Part shown: positions 60,894 through 64,000 of the stretch, in pieces
Layout of the letters: every line of letters begins with the position of its first letter
How positions within the stretch are numbered: position 1 is the stretch's first letter
Assembly (NCBI GenBank): GCA_036924085.1
Contig: JAVGWX010000007.1
Span: forward strand, 104,725,428-104,789,427
Length of the DNA stretch: 64,000 nucleotides
Direction: 5' to 3'
Source: Ariolimax columbianus
Lineage: Eukaryota; Mollusca; Gastropoda; Stylommatophora; Arionidae
Notes under the pieces: model-generated
Databases searched by the model: none
Seen by the model: only the letters and a program-made list of their open reading frames with translations
Told to the model about the DNA's origin: nothing
Program-made: the position numbers and the translations under genes

Positions 60894-61445
60894 TTTGAAA
60901 ATTTAATTCAATTTGAATAGCCAGTCAAATGGGAGAGTTCGAGTCAGAGAAGTGTGAAAAGAGTGGAAAAGTAAATATAAAAATTATAAAGTAACAGCAA
61001 ACATTGGACAATCCACAAAATAACAAACTAACCACAAATTAACAGACTAAAATGTTTTTATGTAAATGTGAGAAGCAAAGTAAATAAAAGAGAAGAATTG
61101 GAACTGTATGTAGAAGAAAAAAACCAGATATAATAAGATTAACAGAATCAAGGACATATGAGGACATTGCGGTTATTGAACTGGAAATATAGGGATATAA
61201 AATGTTAATGAAGGATAGGGTAGTCAGGGACAAGGCTAAGGGAGGTGGCGTTTTATTATGCTGTGCAAATTCAGTAAATATAACTATACAAGATGATCTA
61301 TCATCTGGCAACAAAAATGAAAGTGTATGGGGAGTAATTAATAGTGGGGGTGAAAAAACAGTGGTTAGACCATGGTACAGATGTTCTTGAAGTCCAAAAG
61401 AGGAAGATGAGGAGCTAATTAGTAATATAAAAACGCTAGTGAGGG

Positions 61446-61789
61446 ATCAAGATGCTGAGCAGAGCATGACTGCGAACCACAGCTACCAAGACCCTTCTAC
61501 ACCTCCACGCGGTGATCCTGGATAACAGCTTGCAGCAGGGCTGACTGGCTAAGCAGAAGGGATCGAAGAGGGAATACTAACCCAGTACTCAAAAAATGAT
61601 TTCTGAAGTCGGGTGTGTTGGACCGAAAGGTGCAAATATTACAGTCAAGCTGTAAACTACGACACAACGCATTCCGTTCTCTGGACTACATATTGCTACT
61701 TAGGCCCGTGTCAGGGTTTGGTAACGGGAGATTGAGAACGAACGAAGCTAAGCCAAGCCAAAAGAACGAAGACAAAGCCAAGCCAAAAG
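61446..61789 (+). mobile_element. SINE (family B) inside the CR1-like LINE
   Basis: Flanked by gctagtgaggg (61435-61445) and gctagtgcaggg (61790-61801). It contains tgttggaccgaaaggtgcaa, cagtcaagctgtaaactacg and ggtaacgggagattgagaac, homologous to 53260-53421, and ends in aagccaagccaaaag repeats. Confidence 0.85.
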
Positions 61790-62134
61790 GCTAGTGCAGG
61801 GGAATTATTATTAATGGGGGATTTCAATTTTCATGAAACAAAATGGGACATGGCAGAAGCATTTGCAGAGTCAAATCCTTTTGCGAAGTGCATAACTGAC
61901 AATTTTTTGATCAGCATGTAGAGGGAGCTACCAGAGGCAAAAACATACTCGACCTAATATTTACTTCAGAAAAAAAGTTATTGAAAATGTTATCGTTGGG
62001 GAACTGTTTGGCTCAGGCGACCATCAGATTATCCCAATAGAATCAAAACTGATAGTAAAAGCTTTTTTTTCGTATATTGGAAATAAACAAAGAACTAAAG
62101 ACAAAGTAGGCCCTCTCATAGATACAAAGGTAAA

Positions 62135-62545
62135 ATAATAAGAGAACATATGCAGGCAGCTAATCTACTAAATAAGAGACCGTATGGAGGCAGCTAATCT
62201 ACTAAATAAGAGCAAATATGGAGGCAACTAATCTACTAAATAAGAGAAAATATGGAGGCCCAAATCTACTAAATAAGATACAATATGGAGGCAACTAATC
62301 TACTTAAATAATATACAATATGGAGGCAGCTAATATACTAAATAAGATACAATTTGGAGGCAGCTAATCTACTAAATAAGATACAATATGGAGGCAGCTA
62401 ATCTACTAAATAAGATACAATATGGAGGCAGCTAATCTACTAAATAAGATACAATATGGAGGCAGCTAATCTACTAAATAAGATACAATATGGAGGCAGC
62501 TAATCTACTAAATAAGATACAATATGGCGGCAGCTAATCTACTAA
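62135..62545. repeat. Minisatellite, 34-bp unit, inside a CR1-like LINE
   Basis: About 12 copies of ataagatacaatatggaggc plus agctaatctactaa. The unit equals LINE codons for EAANLLNK, and LINE sequence continues on both sides. Confidence 0.93.
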
Positions 62546-62640
62546 ATCAATACTTTGGCACAGTCTTCTTATTTTTTTTTATATTAAAAAAAATTTTTTG
62601 CACATAATAAATTATAACAATTTTCAAATTTGAACACAAC

Positions 62641-62669
62641 GTACGAAGAAGAAAAAGAAGAAGAAGAAG
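62641..62669 (+). mobile_element. 29-bp LINE tail micro-insertion
   Basis: The insert gtacgaagaagaaaaagaag plus aagaagaag is only the terminal tail of the RNase H LINE. It is flanked by aaatttgaacacaac (62626-62640) and aaatttgaatacaac (62670-62684), a 15-bp duplication with one change. Confidence 0.85.
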
Positions 62670-62769
62670 AAATTTGAATACAACAAATTTCAAACAAAAT
62701 GTGTGCATGATGTGAAGTGAAGTGAAGTGAACATTTCCCATGAGATGAAACATGAGATGGTGGGAGTTA

Positions 62770-64000
62770 CATTTTGGAATAAGTCAATTTATATTCCCCT
62801 CCCCAAAAAAGGCAACCTGAAGCTGTGCACGAACTACCGAACTATCGCGCCGATCAGCCACGCTAGCAAGATACTCTTGCGAATCCTATTAAGAAGGATA
62901 GAGAAAAGGTTTGAATATGAAATTCACGTAGTCCAGGCAGGTTTTAGGAAAGACAGAGGGACCAGGGACCACATATTCAATGTAAGGAATATCTACGAAA
63001 AATGTAGAGCGTTTAATCTAGACCTGTACACATGTTTCATTGATTACACCAAGGCCTGCCTACAGTGTCTCGAAGAGAGAAGAGTTCGTGGTGACTTGAT
63101 ACAGGTTTATAAGATGATCAGAGGAATTGATAAATTAGACTATAACAGGTTTTTTTTAAATACAGCCACCTACAATAACACGAGGGCATAGCTACAAGCT
63201 GACTAAAGAGAGGTCCAGGTTAGATACTAGGAAATATTTTTTTAGTCAGAGAGTGGTGTCTGCTTGGAATGCATTGCCGGGGGAGGTAGTGGAGGCAGGA
63301 ACAGTTAATGCATTTAAGAATAAACTGGATGCGCATAGCTTTTAGAGCAAGGTGATGTAAATTTAACTGGTTGTATACAGACTCTGCAGGGTCTTCTAAA
63401 CCAGTATAAAGACGTTACGTTAAGTTAAGTTAAGATACGGTAAAACATCCAAATCTGTGGAACACCGTGAGGGAAATGGGGTTTCCTGTGCATGTTATAC
63501 ATCTCATTAAAACATTATACCAAGATCAACCAGCCGCTGTCCGAGTATCTGGGCAAACATCAGATTGGTTTGCAGTACAGAAGGGAGTAAGACAAGGATG
63601 TATCTTCTCACCTTCTCTATACAACATATATGCAGAATGTATAATGAGAAATGTTAGAGAAGACGAGAACATTGAAAGTTTCGACCCATTTACGATTGGG
63701 GGTTACGAGATTTCACAGTTTCGATACGTAGATGACACAGTGATACTAACAAGAAGGGCTAGAGCAGCTAATGTCAGCTGTAAATTGACACAGAAAGATC
63801 AAAACCTGTTTATAAACAAAACAAAGATAATGACCACCGGCAAAACACAATGTCAACATAGATTTATAGTCTGTGGTGAGGAAATAGATCAGGCCACGCA
63901 TTTTGAATATCTGGGCTCCAGAATTGACAGGAATGGAGACTGCTCGAAAAAAAGAAGAAGAAGACTAGCCATGGCAATGCAGAGACTGAACAGCCTAAAG
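62770..64000 (+). mobile_element. RTE/L2-like LINE, interrupted by a CR1-like copy, runs off the window
   Basis: Left part: PPQKRQ/PLPKKGNLKLCTNYRT, QAGFRKDRGTRDHIFNVRNI and YTCFIDYTKA (start of motif A). It resumes at 63435 with TVKHPNLWNTVREMGFPVHV, GVRQGCIFSPSLYNIYAE and FRYVDDTVIL (catalytic box VDD), then GKTQCQHRFIVCGEE and FEYLGSRIDRNGDC. The motifs place it with RTE/L2-type LINEs that differ from the RTE-like family at 37262. Confidence 0.88.
63057..63434 (+). mobile_element. CR1-like LINE 3' end inside reverse transcriptase motif A
   Basis: It starts at [20 protein letters not shown], includes [20 protein letters not shown], and ends aaaccagtataaagacgtta plus cgttaagttaagttaag. The host frame stops at YTKA and resumes at TVKHP, with the codons for FD lost. 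Confidence 0.92.

Larger units (their letters stand above)
60950..62575 (+). mobile_element. CR1-like LINE endonuclease region, interrupted
   Basis: It encodes IRLTESRTYED, LMKDRVVRDKAKGGGVLLCC (endonuclease), then after a SINE LLLMGDFNFHETKWDMAEAF, NILDLIFTSEKK and SGDHQIIPIESKL (the catalytic SDH box reads GDH), then [14 protein letters not shown] and, after a minisatellite, [10 protein letters not shown]. The reverse transcriptase is missing. Confidence 0.88.

Overview
The window is from an animal genome, most likely a lophotrochozoan invertebrate and possibly a mollusc. That assignment rests on the retroelement families (LINEs with a C-terminal RNase H, CR1-like and RTE-like LINEs, piggyBac remnants) and on metazoan-type 18S/28S rDNA; it is an inference. 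No bacterial or viral genes were seen.

The one host gene recognised is TSR1, the GTPase-like factor of 40S ribosome assembly, on the minus strand. Its start codon is at 59338 and it runs off the left edge of the window. Fifteen coding exons were located, with matching GT/AG borders and matching codon phases (59338, 52530, 44685, 40803, 37138, 36798, 36294, 31745, 29457, 28794, 26241, 15925, 7944, 5156 and 673 are the exon starts). One short exon between 4994 and 673 was not securely found, and the C-terminal part lies outside the window. About 1.9 kb of coding sequence is spread over nearly 59 kb.

Almost everything else is intron filled with tandem repeats and transposon debris. Roughly forty minisatellite arrays have units of 21-63 bp, and most TSR1 acceptors have one starting within about 100 bp upstream. 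At least three arrays arose inside LINE coding sequence. Retroelements are nested. The best example is 8874-15362: a minisatellite is split by an LTR-like element, which is split by an RNase H LINE, which is split by a 3.1-kb chimeric retroelement.

That chimera (10491-13606) is the most unusual object here. It joins a GC-rich presumed 5' ETS, the first two thirds of 18S rRNA, a duplicated 3' end of 28S rRNA, a short core shared with a tRNA-headed SINE, and the 3' tail of the LINE family it sits in. A perfect 13-bp target-site duplication flanks it. It looks like a non-autonomous, rRNA-headed retroelement mobilised by the RNase H LINE, and it lies antisense inside an intron of TSR1.

Right of the TSR1 start (59339-64000) there is no host gene. 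The region holds a CR1-like fragment on the minus strand, a CR1-like endonuclease region on the plus strand interrupted by a SINE and a minisatellite, and an RTE/L2-like LINE whose reverse transcriptase is interrupted by another CR1-like copy.
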